DNA of 64,000 nt, taken from assembly GCF_002305895.1 (NCBI RefSeq), contig NZ_CP022203.1:6482001-6546000 (forward strand). The letters are read 5' to 3'. This document shows, one piece after another, positions 7,779 to 16,718 of this stretch (positions are counted from its first letter, which is position 1; each line of letters opens with the position of its first letter). The notes beneath the pieces are model-generated. The model did not search any database, was not told where the DNA came from, and saw only the letters and a program-made list of their open reading frames with translations. The DNA is from Corallococcus macrosporus DSM 14697 (GTDB lineage Bacteria; Myxococcota; Myxococcia; Myxococcales; Myxococcaceae). Position numbers and translations under genes: made by a program.

Positions 7779-9220
7779 CATCCGCTTCCGGTTTAGCGGC
7801 CGCTCCCGAGGGAAGCCTCCCGCTTGCGTCGTTCACGCTCGCGGCGCTGCTGGCGTGAACGAGCGGTCACCTCCGCGATGAGGAGGATGCGCTCCTCCAA
7901 TTGCTCCAGGGTTACGCCCCGGCTCATCATCGCATGCGACAGCAGCAGTGGGGCGCAGCGGGTCAACGCCAGCACCAGCGCGAGCCGCCCCGTCGCATGC
8001 TGCTGACCCGACTCGCCTGCCTTCTGCTGCATCGACAGTTCCAGCAGGCGCGAGAGGGCCAGGGCAATCACCTTGGCGTACACCAACGAGAGCACCGCGC
8101 CAGGCCGCGTGGCGCGCAGCGCCGTCAGTCCCACACCGGATTTGAGGGCTTTGAAGAGAAGTTCCACCCTCCAGCGCAGACGGTAGGCCTCGGCCACCTC
8201 CAGGGCTGTCAACACGTCGCGGCCTACCGTCGTCAGATACCAGCGCCGCTCACCCTCTGGCCCTTGCACGGCCACCACCCGCGCCGAGGCCGTGCGCCCC
8301 TGCTTCTCCAGTTGCACGTCCACGTCGATGACGCCGCCCTCCTCACGCAGCACGCCCTGCAGTAGCGCATCCGTCAGGCGCATGCCCCGGGCCCGCACGC
8401 GCTCGCCCTTGCCCACGTGCACCCGCAGCACCTTCGGGTCATGCTGGGCCTTCAGCCGCACCAGGAAATGGGCTCCGGCCTCAATCGCATCAAGGAAGCG
8501 GCCGGTGTCTGTGTACCCCAAGTCCATGAAGGTGAGCGTGCCGGGCGCCAGCGCCTCTTCGGGCAATGCGCGCGTGTCCTGGGTGCGCTGGGGCGTCACT
8601 CCGTCCGCCACCGGCAACTCGTCTCGCAGCGATACCAGCGCGTGCCATTTGAAGGACGCTGGCCGTGCCTGGCTGGTGGAGGGGGCCCAGTCAGCCGCCA
8701 GTCGCCGCAGCAGTTGGCAGGTGGAGTCGGCCACCTGCACGTCTGAGAATTCTTCCAGCAAGGCTCCCAGTTCATTGAAGGGCTTGTCCTCGCCGATGGC
8801 CTCGCGCACGGCCTGCACGGCCCGGCCGGCCACCTCACACATCAACAGCCCAAAGGCGTGGTTGAAGCGCTCGAAGAAGGCGCTGGGTGACAGCTTCTGT
8901 CCGGTGAGCGCGATGTAGTTGGCGAAGGCCGTTGTCTGCGTGCCGGGCAGCGGCGTCACCGCGGCCACGGTGGACTCCACCAGCGCCACCAGGTCCACCT
9001 TGCGCTGGCGCTGCAACGCACCCAACCGCCGCGCCGCCTCCAGAATGTCCTCGGCCGACACCAGTGCCCGGAGTCCCTCAGCCACCTTCGCTCTCGGAGT
9101 ATTCTTCATGCCGGGAGAATGGTCCTCGTCCCTCCGTTTCGACGGGCCCTGCCTGCTCGGCTGCACCTATCTCTCTGATTCTGCTCTGCTTTTCCTCACC
9201 GCGTTAAACGGACGCGGATG
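7779..9220 (-). mobile_element. IS4-family insertion sequence, 1442 bp, complete
   Basis: The element is bounded by imperfect terminal inverted repeats. The left end reads CATCCGCTTCCGGTTTAGCG from 7779; the right end read inward from 9220 is CATCCGCGTCCGTTTAACGC, matching after one gap and few changes. Both ends are flanked by the same 9-bp CATCAAGAG. It carries one transposase gene whose TAA stop lies inside the left repeat. Intact ends, perfect target duplication and an intact reading frame indicate a recent, possibly still mobile, insertion. Confidence 0.9.
7793..9109 (-). CDS. IS4 family transposase
   Basis: A 438-residue DDE transposase from the ATG at 9109 (MKNTPRAKVAEG); an in-frame start at 9166 would add 19 residues. 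The IS4 signature Y-(2)-R-(3)-E-(6)-K is exact in YRLRWRVELLFKALK, giving the catalytic Glu; an acidic residue of the triad is in TFMDLGYTDTGRF. An N-terminal region of about 100 residues probably binds the ends. It inserts the element by cut-and-paste. No frameshift or stop is seen, so it should be active. Confidence 0.92.
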   Translation of the reverse strand: MKNTPRAKVAEGLRALVSAEDILEAARRLGALQRQRKVDLVALVESTVAAVTPLPGTQTTAFANYIALTGQKLSPSAFFERFNHAFGLLMCEVAGRAVQAVREAIGEDKPFNELGALLEEFSDVQVADSTCQLLRRLAADWAPSTSQARPASFKWHALVSLRDELPVADGVTPQRTQDTRALPEEALAPGTLTFMDLGYTDTGRFLDAIEAGAHFLVRLKAQHDPKVLRVHVGKGERVRARGMRLTDALLQGVLREEGGVIDVDVQLEKQGRTASARVVAVQGPEGERRWYLTTVGRDVLTALEVAEAYRLRWRVELLFKALKSGVGLTALRATRPGAVLSLVYAKVIALALSRLLELSMQQKAGESGQQHATGRLALVLALTRCAPLLLSHAMMSRGVTLEQLEERILLIAEVTARSRQQRRERERRKREASLGSGR

Positions 9221-9229
9221 CATCAAGAG
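9221..9229 (+). repeat. Target-site duplication, right copy
   Basis: CATCAAGAG, identical to 7770-7778, abuts the right inverted repeat of the IS4 element. Confidence 0.85.
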
Positions 9230-9502
9230 ACAGGCGGGACCGCATGCAATTCCTAGCAAGCCCTCGAAGCCACCACCCCAAACCAACACTAATTGACATT
9301 CGCCTTCCACACGGCGCCCCTTCACGCCCTCGACCATAGGCAATGATTGACACGGTGGATTCGGCGTTCCCAAGGTGAGCCTGTCGACGCCGCTGGCGGC
9401 TCGGAGCGCGCCAGGGCGTGGGCGGTCGCAATCGCTCGCACTGGCAGACGCTGCTCGCCGTCCATCGCTTCTTTCGCAGCACTCAACGCAGAGGACCCCT
9501 CC

Positions 9503-11104
9503 ATGCCCCAGTCGGATCAACTCGCGCCCACCACGCACCACCGCCGCCTGTTGCCAGCGCTCGCCGCGCTCGCCCTGGCCATCGCCGCGACAGACGCCAG
9601 CGCGTACTCGGCCATCTACGGCGGTGGCCCGTTCTATTCCGGTGGGACGCCGGTGATGAATGACCTGCGCGGCTCAGGGTTCACCACCGTCATCCTGTGG
9701 AGCTTCCACATCGAGGAGAACGGCGACCTCATCTACAACGACATCCCGGTGGTCAGGAATGGTGCCTACGTCGGTGATGCCGGGTGGCCGGGCCGGCTGG
9801 CAACGCTCAAGGCCGCGCCGACCTCGGTCAACCGCATCGAGGTGTCGATTGGGGCCTGGGGCGTTCCGGACTTCGAGCGCATGATTCGGCTGGTCAACGG
9901 CACCGCGCCCGGCTGCGGCACCACCATCGTCTGCGGCACCGGCAGCAACAGCATCCTGTACAGGAACTTCCAGGTCCTGAAGACCATCACCGGCGCAGAC
10001 GCGGTGAACTTCGACGACGAGAGCGCCTACGACCTGGTCCCCACCACGACCTTCAGCCAGATGCTCATTGGGATGGGCTACAAGATTTCCTTCGCCCCGT
10101 ACACGCAACAGACGTTCTGGCGGAACCTCAAGGACAACCTCGGCAGTGCCGTTGACCGCATCTACCTGCAGGTCTACGCCGGCGGCGCGGGCAACAACCC
10201 GGCGAACTGGAACACGGCGATGGGCATGACGGTGGCCCCGGGCCTGTGGTCCAAGAACGGCGCCGGCTGCGCGTCGGGTGACAGCCCGTCCACCGTGCAG
10301 ACCCGGATGAGCAACTGGAAGGCGAGCGCTGGCATCAGCGGCGGCTTCATGTGGCTGTATGACGACATCCAGCGTTGCTCCGCGCAGGGCACGAGCGCGC
10401 AGTACGCGGCGGCCATCAACACCGCCGTCAGCGGCAACACCCCGCCGGTGGCGAACTTTGGCGTCACCGTCAGCGGCCTCACCGCGACCTTCAGCGATGC
10501 GTCCACCGACGCCGACGGCACCATCACCTCGCGCAGTTGGAGCTTCGGTGACGCAAGCACCTCCACCGCGACCAACCCCTCGCGCACCTATGCGAGCGCT
10601 GGCCACTACACCGTCACCCTCACCGTCACCGACAATGGCGGCGCGAGCCACACCAGGACGCAGACGGTGTCGGTGGGTTCAGGCTACGTCAATCTGGCGT
10701 TGAACAAGCCCACCACCAGCTCGGCACCGTGCAACAGCAGCGAATCGGCGGCCAAGGCTGTCAACGGCAGCGTCTCCGGCGGAACCACCGACAAGTTCTG
10801 CTCCCTGGCCGCTTCGGCGTGGATGCAGGTCGACCTGGGCTCGGCGCGGACGGTCAGCAGCTTCACCGTCCAGCACGCGGGGGCGGGCGGTGAATCAGCC
10901 ACTTGGAACAGCAGGGCATTCTCCATCCAGACTTCGAGCAACGGCTCCACCTGGACGACGCCTGTCACGGTGAGCAACAACACCCACAACAGCTCGACGC
11001 ATGCCATCACTCCGACGTCGGCGCGTTACATCCGGCTCAACGTGACGACGCCGACCCAGAACGGCGACCCGGCGACGCGCATCTACGAGTTCGAGGTCCG
11101 CTGA
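9503..11104 (+). CDS. Secreted GH18-like protein with PKD and discoidin (F5/8 type C) domains
   Basis: A 533-residue exported protein; GAGG about 8 bp before the ATG at 9503 sets the start. Domains: Sec signal (to about residue 34, ending ATDASA); a catalytic-like TIM-barrel domain (about 35-310) with the segment ADAVNFDDESAYD, which resembles the acidic GH18 active-site strand; a PKD domain (about 315-395, with WSFGDASTST and HYTVTLTVTDNGG); and a C-terminal F5/8 type C/CBM32-like domain (about 398-533, NLALNKPTTSS to ARYIRLNV). The likely role is binding and degrading a polysaccharide outside the cell, as in predation or nutrient scavenging. The GH18 assignment is inferred; the accessory domains are clear. 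Confidence 0.75.
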   Translation: MPQSDQLAPTTHHRRLLPALAALALAIAATDASAYSAIYGGGPFYSGGTPVMNDLRGSGFTTVILWSFHIEENGDLIYNDIPVVRNGAYVGDAGWPGRLATLKAAPTSVNRIEVSIGAWGVPDFERMIRLVNGTAPGCGTTIVCGTGSNSILYRNFQVLKTITGADAVNFDDESAYDLVPTTTFSQMLIGMGYKISFAPYTQQTFWRNLKDNLGSAVDRIYLQVYAGGAGNNPANWNTAMGMTVAPGLWSKNGAGCASGDSPSTVQTRMSNWKASAGISGGFMWLYDDIQRCSAQGTSAQYAAAINTAVSGNTPPVANFGVTVSGLTATFSDASTDADGTITSRSWSFGDASTSTATNPSRTYASAGHYTVTLTVTDNGGASHTRTQTVSVGSGYVNLALNKPTTSSAPCNSSESAAKAVNGSVSGGTTDKFCSLAASAWMQVDLGSARTVSSFTVQHAGAGGESATWNSRAFSIQTSSNGSTWTTPVTVSNNTHNSSTHAITPTSARYIRLNVTTPTQNGDPATRIYEFEVR

Positions 11105-11161
11105 CCTTTCGAGAGCGCTGCACGTCGGAGTGCATCCTCCGTAGGGCGCATACCGGGAGCG

Positions 11162-11187
11162 GCCGGCAGCACCTCATGGCTGCCGGC
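11162..11187. terminator. Bidirectional hairpin between convergent genes
   Basis: GCCGGCAGC (11162-11170) and GCTGCCGGC (11179-11187) form a perfect 9-bp stem with an 8-base loop between the convergent glycosidase-like and M28 peptidase genes. No T-run follows, so it may serve as a rho-independent-like stop or as mRNA end protection. Confidence 0.5.
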
Positions 11188-11219
11188 ATATCGGCGAGGA
11201 CCGTGCCCGCGCGGTCCCT

Positions 11220-13361
11220 TCAGCGTGCGCGCGTCATGACGCCGCCGCGCTCGAGCAGCGTGAAGAGGTCCACCAGCGCTTCGACGGGGAAGACATGACC
11301 GTACTCGGCATAGGCCGCGTCGCGGATGTCCGCCACGGACCGCTGACCGTTGGCGTAGCTCGCGACGGCGTCCGCCAGTTGGTAGAACCGGAGCTCTCCT
11401 TCGCCGCGCTGGCGCATGGCCTCGGCGGCCGCGTCCAATGCCGCCTGGACCGCCGCCACCCGGGGCTGGTCCTCGGCCGGTGCCTTGCCAACAACCTCGT
11501 CGTAGGCCGCGAGCTCCTGCCCCTTCACCCTGCGTGGAATGAAGGCCCGTGCCTGTCGCTCGGTGGTGGAGAGCGCGGGCTCCCTGGGCGCCGGTCCGCG
11601 CAGCTTGACGTCCGCCTCGATGCGCCCCAGGGCCTGGGCCTCGGCGGCGTCCAGGCCCTTCACCTGGGCCTTCACCAGCGATTCAGACGCCCCCAGGGGA
11701 AGGCATGAGCGGAGCGCCTCGCGCTCGCGCTGATAGGCGGCGCGCACCACCGCGCGCGCCAGACGGTAGCTGACAGGCAGTTCGGCCCGGCTCGCGGCGG
11801 CCAGGTCGCGCCGCGCCCGGAACTCGTCCTCGGCCACGCGCCGCGTTCCGTGCACCGCGACCAGCCGCGCCAGCTCCACCGCGTCCGGGCCCTGGGCCCA
11901 GGCAGCGACGGTGACGGTGGCCAGCCCCGCGAAGGCGGCCCGGTGAAGCTGCGTGGGGTCCACGAGGCCCGGCCGGTCCTCACTGGTGTGATAGGCATCA
12001 TCGGGCCACGTGGAGAAGGCCACGCCCGGGATGCCATGGTCATTGAAGAGCTGGTGGTCCGACCCCCGGCTGTAGCGGTCCATGTGGATGTCCAGCGGGT
12101 CCCGCGACCCCGTCACCGAGCCGATGCGGAAGTCCTTCCGCGGAGGATAGGCCACGCCGTTGAAGCGGTTCATGAAGGCGACCGTGGACTCCGACACGGC
12201 GTTCACGAAGCTGCCGTTCCAGTCCGGCGTGTAGGTGACCAGGAAGCGTGAGTGCGCCCGGGACAGGCTGGCGCCCAGCATGTCGAAGTTGAAATGCGCC
12301 ACGCGCCGCACCGGGTCGTCCGCGTGATGGGCGAACCACTCCCGCGTCCCCTCGAACTCCGGCAGCCACAGCACCCGGAGCGTCCGCACCGGTGGCGGCA
12401 GCACGCCGCGCTGGATGAGCGAGGCATAGGTGCGGACCATCTCCAACAGGGTCGCCGCCCCCGACGCATTGTCATCCGCGCCGGGCTTGTAGTGGTCCAG
12501 GTGCGCGGTGAGGACGACCTCCTCCCCCGTGTCGCGCCCGGGGATGACGCCACTGACGATGCTGAAGTGTCCCGGGCTGAGCTCGGCGGCGACGCTCACG
12601 TCCACCTTCACGGGGCCGTCTCGCAGTTGAGCGCGCAGCTCGCGCCCCACCCGGTCGGAGACCATGAAGAGGAAGGGCACGCGCGCGCCCGGCGGCACCA
12701 GCGTCCGGGGCACCATGGCCCAGCCCACCTGGTCCGGAAAGTCACCGTCCATGCGGTGAGGCAGGTTCCAAGGCGGCGTCGAGTACGAGGAGACCACCCC
12801 CACCGCCCCATGCTCCACCACGGCCCGGCGCAAGGCCGCGCTGGGAGGCCCTCGCGTGAGCGCGACCTTTCCCTTCAACGCCTTGCCCACGTAGTCGGAA
12901 TCCCGGGCACCGAGCCCCACGTCGACGAGCTCCAGGTCCGTCCCCTCGAAGCTGCCGCTCCCCACCGCCAGCGACATGGCCAGGTCCGCGTGGGACGTCA
13001 CCCGGTAGCGCTGCGGCCCGGCCACCCACAGCTCTCCGCGGATGGCGCGCCACTGCGGCCCTGCCTTCATGGCCTCCAGGCGGACGTCCTCCAGGCCCGC
13101 GGCTTCGGCGGCACGCCGCACCCAGTCCGCGGCTTCGGCGTAGCCCGCGTGCGAATCCCGGGCGAGCAGCGAGAGGCGCTGCACACCGTCGTGGATGCGG
13201 TCCCCGGAGCTCTCGTGGATGAGGGCACGGACCACGTCATCCCGCAGCACCAACCCGGTCGTCGGGGACACGGGGCCCACGGGTGACGCTGGCGCCTGAG
13301 CGTCCGCGCGAGGCGACAGGAACAACCCGATGCAAGCGAGGAGGACAGGGAGGGTGCGCAT
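11220..13361 (-). CDS. M28 family metallopeptidase (aminopeptidase-like), secreted
   Basis: A 713-residue protein with a Sec signal (MRTLPVLLACIGLFLSPRADA). Residues about 130-250 look like a protease-associated (PA) insert, and the M28 zinc domain follows. Ligand candidates are His287 in LTAHLDH, Asp296 in PGADDNASG, Glu335 or Glu337 in LPEFEGTREW, Asp360 in NFDMLG and a His in DDAYHTSED. The C-terminal ~200 residues are helical and charged and belong to no domain I can name. It probably removes N-terminal amino acids from peptides in the periplasm or outside the cell. No Shine-Dalgarno is obvious before the ATG. Confidence 0.88.
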   Translation of the reverse strand: MRTLPVLLACIGLFLSPRADAQAPASPVGPVSPTTGLVLRDDVVRALIHESSGDRIHDGVQRLSLLARDSHAGYAEAADWVRRAAEAAGLEDVRLEAMKAGPQWRAIRGELWVAGPQRYRVTSHADLAMSLAVGSGSFEGTDLELVDVGLGARDSDYVGKALKGKVALTRGPPSAALRRAVVEHGAVGVVSSYSTPPWNLPHRMDGDFPDQVGWAMVPRTLVPPGARVPFLFMVSDRVGRELRAQLRDGPVKVDVSVAAELSPGHFSIVSGVIPGRDTGEEVVLTAHLDHYKPGADDNASGAATLLEMVRTYASLIQRGVLPPPVRTLRVLWLPEFEGTREWFAHHADDPVRRVAHFNFDMLGASLSRAHSRFLVTYTPDWNGSFVNAVSESTVAFMNRFNGVAYPPRKDFRIGSVTGSRDPLDIHMDRYSRGSDHQLFNDHGIPGVAFSTWPDDAYHTSEDRPGLVDPTQLHRAAFAGLATVTVAAWAQGPDAVELARLVAVHGTRRVAEDEFRARRDLAAASRAELPVSYRLARAVVRAAYQREREALRSCLPLGASESLVKAQVKGLDAAEAQALGRIEADVKLRGPAPREPALSTTERQARAFIPRRVKGQELAAYDEVVGKAPAEDQPRVAAVQAALDAAAEAMRQRGEGELRFYQLADAVASYANGQRSVADIRDAAYAEYGHVFPVEALVDLFTLLERGGVMTRAR

Positions 13362-13502
13362 GAAGAGTCTCGGCGAGAGTGCGCCGCGCTGGGCGTCGAT
13401 GGAATCGCCCGGATGCTGCCGAAGAGTTCAGCGGCAGCCAACTCCTTGTCGGCAGCAGCCCCTTCGCCGAGGAGGAGACGCGAACATCCCTGGGCCGAGG
13501 CC

Positions 13503-14984
13503 TCAGCGCGTCCCGAAGCCTGGCCCCTTCGAGAACGTCCACAGCAGGCGAATCTGCGTCGCACGCTGGCGGAGCGTGTCGGAGCCGATGCCGAACTGCC
13601 CCGCGCGGTTGGCGACGAAGGCTTCGAGCGCCACGCCGTGCTGTCCGGCCAGCAGCAGCTCGGCGCGCGCGGTGGCGTAGGTGATGAGCTCCACCCCTTC
13701 TCCGAGGAAGGCGCCCGAGATGAGGTAGTTGCGCACGGACACGCCCACGCGCCCGACGCCGCGGCGCACCAGCCCCAGTTCGAATGCCGACTGCGCGCCG
13801 GGCCCGAAGTGGTAGTCACGGGCGGACTCCGGCGAGGTGAGCCCGCCGCCGTGGCCAAACGGCACCCCCGCGACGGTCGCCGTCGAGTCCAGGGTGAGCT
13901 GTGACGTGAGCGGGACCTGCGCCACGCCGCCGATGCCGAGGCTCACCGTGGAGACGCGCAGCGTGTTCGGATTGGCGAAGTCGTAGCCCGCCATCAGGCC
14001 CCAGAGGCCAGAGACGGAACGGAACTGGAAGCGGTCGCCATAGAGGAGCCCGCGACTGAAGAAGCCCACCGTCAGCGTGTCGCGCGAGAAGCCCATCCGC
14101 GCGGTGAGGGTGAAGTAGTCGAAGGGCTGGTCATAGTCCCCCGAGGTGAGCTGCGGGGGCCCGTAGACGACTTCGACGCCGAGGTGCCCCTCCAGTTGGT
14201 TGGGGACGTCGAAGCGCGTGCCGTCGATGTCGTTGTAGTTGTCGACGTTGCTCGTCACGCCGGCCATCCCCTGGAGGAAGCTGCCCGGTACGGGGAAGAA
14301 GTCGTTCTTCCGGCGGCCGAAGAGGAAGCGGTTGATGCCGCCCACGGGCTCGACGAGCAGCGAAATCACCGAGCGCGCCAGCGTGGGCTCGCCTTCGTCG
14401 AGGATGGCGAGCGCCGTGCGATGCAGCACCTCCCCCAGCACGACGCCTCCGATGGAGGTCGTGATGAGGTCGTTCGTGGACGGGGACTCGGACTCCATGA
14501 AGAGCTCCCACAGCACGCTCGACGCCACCGTGAACGGGACCGAGCCCCAGAAGCCGAAGCCGTTCGAGCGCGCCGCGGTGTAGGCCAGCGAGCCTTGATA
14601 GGGATGCCCGAAGGCGTTGGTCGCGAACGCGTCCTCGTCCCAGACCCAGCCGTCGGTGAGGTTCCGACGCATGGTCTCCAACGAGATGTCCGCGTAGGGC
14701 TTTCCGAGAACCTTCGCCGTCCCCCAGAAGATGCCGTGGAGGGCCGCCATCTCCACGATGGGCACCAGGAAGTCGCGGCCGCCGCCGTCAGGCGCGCTCC
14801 AGATTGCGCGGCGAGGCGGGTGCACCAACTCCGGCAGGAGCAGCTGGGGGCTGGTGGGAGCAACCTCGACGCACGCCTCGGACGCCAGGGGCGCATCCGC
14901 GGGTGCTGCGTTTGCCTCGCCTCTTGAGACGAGCACGAATACCAAGAGGAAGCAGGAGACGCGTTGCACGAGGAGCGAAAGCAT
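13503..14984 (-). CDS. DUF3943 domain outer-membrane protein
   Basis: A 493-residue protein with a signal peptide (to about residue 27). Residues about 75-190 carry the DUF3943 pattern: WDEDAFATNAFGHPYQGSLA, then AARSNGFGFW and SPSTNDLITTSIGGVVLGE. The remainder alternates short amphipathic strands with Gly/Tyr/Phe turns and is probably a beta-barrel; the C-terminus (IRLLWTFSKGPGF) fits an outer-membrane strand. Function is unknown for the family. An ACTCTC/GAGAGT inverted repeat at 15006-15021 lies just upstream and could be an operator. Confidence 0.75.
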   Translation of the reverse strand: MLSLLVQRVSCFLLVFVLVSRGEANAAPADAPLASEACVEVAPTSPQLLLPELVHPPRRAIWSAPDGGGRDFLVPIVEMAALHGIFWGTAKVLGKPYADISLETMRRNLTDGWVWDEDAFATNAFGHPYQGSLAYTAARSNGFGFWGSVPFTVASSVLWELFMESESPSTNDLITTSIGGVVLGEVLHRTALAILDEGEPTLARSVISLLVEPVGGINRFLFGRRKNDFFPVPGSFLQGMAGVTSNVDNYNDIDGTRFDVPNQLEGHLGVEVVYGPPQLTSGDYDQPFDYFTLTARMGFSRDTLTVGFFSRGLLYGDRFQFRSVSGLWGLMAGYDFANPNTLRVSTVSLGIGGVAQVPLTSQLTLDSTATVAGVPFGHGGGLTSPESARDYHFGPGAQSAFELGLVRRGVGRVGVSVRNYLISGAFLGEGVELITYATARAELLLAGQHGVALEAFVANRAGQFGIGSDTLRQRATQIRLLWTFSKGPGFGTR

Positions 14985-15347
14985 GAGGCCCCTTGGGCTT
15001 TAGCCACTCTCAAGAGAGAGTGCACGCACCAACCACCGCGGGGACGAGCGCCGCGGCACGCCGAGCAACGACTCCGGAACGAGGTTCCGGCGCTCGCCGG
15101 CTCGCCTGCCCTGTGCGTTGGCACGTCATGTCGCCACCCCTCCGTGAGAACGCGGCCCACGGACTCCGGTGGGGCGGCAAGCGTCCGGGCATACCCAGGA
15201 AATGAAGTGAAGCTTCGGGTTCATTCATGAGGACCCGACAGGAACGCTGTTCGCGCACCGCGGGTACGACGGCCCCGGATACAACGCTGTTACGAGAATT
15301 TTCGGTTCCGCTCGCATCTCCGTGCCGAACCCGTGACAATCCGCGAA
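14985..15347. other. Divergent intergenic region (363 bp)
   Basis: No gene is supported here. It must hold the promoters of DUF3943 (minus) and the repeat lipoprotein (plus). The only clear structure is the inverted repeat ACTCTC-AAGA-GAGAGT at 15006-15021, 22 bp before the DUF3943 start; a weaker one, CCGGAAC...GTTCCGG, lies near 15073-15090. Confidence 0.5.
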
Positions 15348-16313
15348 ATGAACCTGCGACGCTCGATTCGCTCCCTGTTGGTTTTCTCCCTCGCGGTCGT
15401 TCCCATCACATCCGGATGCGGTTCGGATGACACCAATCCAACGCCGGACGCCGGCCTCCCGTCGGACTCGGGCACCGAGCCCGATGCGGGTACTGAGTCG
15501 GATGCCGGCACCGAGCCTGAGCCCGACGCGGGCACTGAGCCTGAGCCCGACGCTGGCACCGAGCCGGAGCCCGACGCTGGCACCGAGCCTGAGCCGGACG
15601 CGGGCACTGAGCCTGAGCCCGACGCTGGCACCGAGCCGGAGCCCGACGCTGGCACCGAGCCGGAGCCCGACGCTGGCACCGAGCCGGAGCCCGACGCTGG
15701 CACTGAGCCGGAGCCCGACGCCGGCACCGAGCCCGATGCGGGTACTGAGCCGGACGCCGGCACCGAGCCCGATGCGGGTACCGAGCCGGACGCTGGCACC
15801 GACCCGTTCACCGTCTGCGAGGGTGCGTGCCAGCAGACTGACGTCACAATCCAGTTGGACTCAAACCAGCGCACCTTGACCAGCGCCTACTTCGGTTACG
15901 AGGAGCCTGAGAACCCGGGAGACCCGTGGGAGCTTTGGATCGAGCTCAACAACGGCGCGCCGAACGAGTGCCCGACTCCAACCTCAGACCTCCCGCCGCA
16001 GTTGGTCAACGTCTACAATGTCACGGTGCCGGTGGACGCGACGCCGCAGATGGGCTCCGAAGAGGGCGAACCGCGTGCCACGCTGGTCGACTTCGACGGC
16101 GTGCTCACCACCGCGTGGTTCCTTCACACCACGAACTTCACCTTCACGCCGGTGGCGGCCTCGCTCTGCCCCGCCTGCCTCCGCGACGAGAGCTTCCCCG
16201 CGTCGCACTTCGTGGCCTTCACCGTGGACGGGCTCTACGAGAATGGCGCCCTCAGCGGCCACGCCTACGCCACCTACTGCCCCTCGCTCAACACCGTGAA
16301 GCGCAGGAAGTAA
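15348..16313 (+). CDS. Lipoprotein with long PDAGTE/EPEPDAGT repeat stalk
   Basis: A 321-residue protein. The signal peptide ends at the lipobox ITSGC. Residues about 30-150 are a low-complexity acidic stalk built of PDAGTE (6-residue) and EPEPDAGT (8-residue) units. A Cys-containing globular domain of about 165 residues follows (starting FTVCEGACQQTDVTIQLDSN, with a CPAC motif near the end). The stalk probably lifts the domain off the outer membrane. The domain is not recognised. Length is likely to vary between strains because the repeats are near-identical in DNA. Confidence 0.75.
   Translation: MNLRRSIRSLLVFSLAVVPITSGCGSDDTNPTPDAGLPSDSGTEPDAGTESDAGTEPEPDAGTEPEPDAGTEPEPDAGTEPEPDAGTEPEPDAGTEPEPDAGTEPEPDAGTEPEPDAGTEPEPDAGTEPDAGTEPDAGTEPDAGTEPDAGTDPFTVCEGACQQTDVTIQLDSNQRTLTSAYFGYEEPENPGDPWELWIELNNGAPNECPTPTSDLPPQLVNVYNVTVPVDATPQMGSEEGEPRATLVDFDGVLTTAWFLHTTNFTFTPVAASLCPACLRDESFPASHFVAFTVDGLYENGALSGHAYATYCPSLNTVKRRK
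15469..15804 (+). repeat. In-frame tandem repeat array (18- and 24-bp units)
   Basis: Units such as GAGCCCGACGCTGGCACC recur with few silent changes and code for the acidic stalk. The middle block is of 24-bp units (GTEPEPDA) and both ends are of 18-bp units (GTEPDA), consistent with slippage or unequal recombination. All units are multiples of three, so copy-number change keeps the frame. The complementary strand is also open across the array, a by-product of the repeat. Confidence 0.85.
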
Positions 16314-16349
16314 TCGCGGTCCGACGCGCCTGAGCGCGAGTTGGACCAG

Positions 16350-16377
16350 CCCGGGCCCCAGCGTGACGGGGCCCGGG
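16350..16377 (+). terminator. Strong hairpin after the repeat lipoprotein
   Basis: CCCGGGCCCC (16350-16359) pairs perfectly with GGGGCCCGGG (16368-16377) around an 8-base loop, 36 bp after the stop. There is no T-run. It also lies just past the TPR remnant on the other strand. Confidence 0.55.
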
Positions 16378-16445
16378 CCCGCCGTCTCGCATGACGGCGC
16401 GGTGCCGGCCGCGCGTGAGCTGCACGGCCGTGCACCTGTGCGGCT

Positions 16446-16703
16446 TCAATGCCCCGGCGCTTGAGCGGAGGCAGCCTTCGCCGCCATGCCCCCACGCTGA
16501 TAGCGAGCCGACGTCAGCCAGAAGCGCTCGCGCTCCGGAGCGGGCCACTCCCGCGGCGGCTTCTCCACCGCGCGCCGCGGCTCCTGCACGGACTGCGCAC
16601 ATTGATTCGTCCCGGCAAACACCGCCGCGGACGTCTCCAGGACGTAGGGATTGTCGAACGCGATGGCGCGGGCCCGCTTCACCAGCGGCGCGGCGTCCGC
16701 CCA
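16446..16703 (-). pseudogene. 3' remnant of a TPR-type protein gene
   Basis: The last ~85 codons before TGA at 16446-16448 read like the end of a myxobacterial TPR protein: DAAPLVKRARAIAFDNPYVL, TSAAVFAGTNQCAQSV, RRAVEKPPREWPAPERERF. Further upstream the frame remains open but is only the complement of the plus-strand gene that starts at 16719, and no start codon precedes the recognisable part. This fits a gene whose 5' part was lost when the neighbouring DNA arrived. It could instead be a chance open frame. Confidence 0.4.
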
Positions 16704-16706
16704 GTG

Positions 16707-16712
16707 TACCCT
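16707..16712 (+). promoter_or_regulatory. -10-like hexamer of the gene at 16719 (likely leaderless)
   Basis: TACCCT ends 6 bp before the first ATG at 16719, with no Shine-Dalgarno between them. Confidence 0.35.
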
Positions 16713-16718
16713 GCCATC

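Noticed and set aside
15469-15804. Possible CRISPR array
   Set aside because: Repeats are contiguous, in frame and have no unique spacers.
15290-15874. A minus-strand frame with VPASGSG repeats opposite the lipoprotein stalk
   Set aside because: It mirrors the tandem DNA repeats; the plus frame has signal peptide, lipobox and a globular domain.
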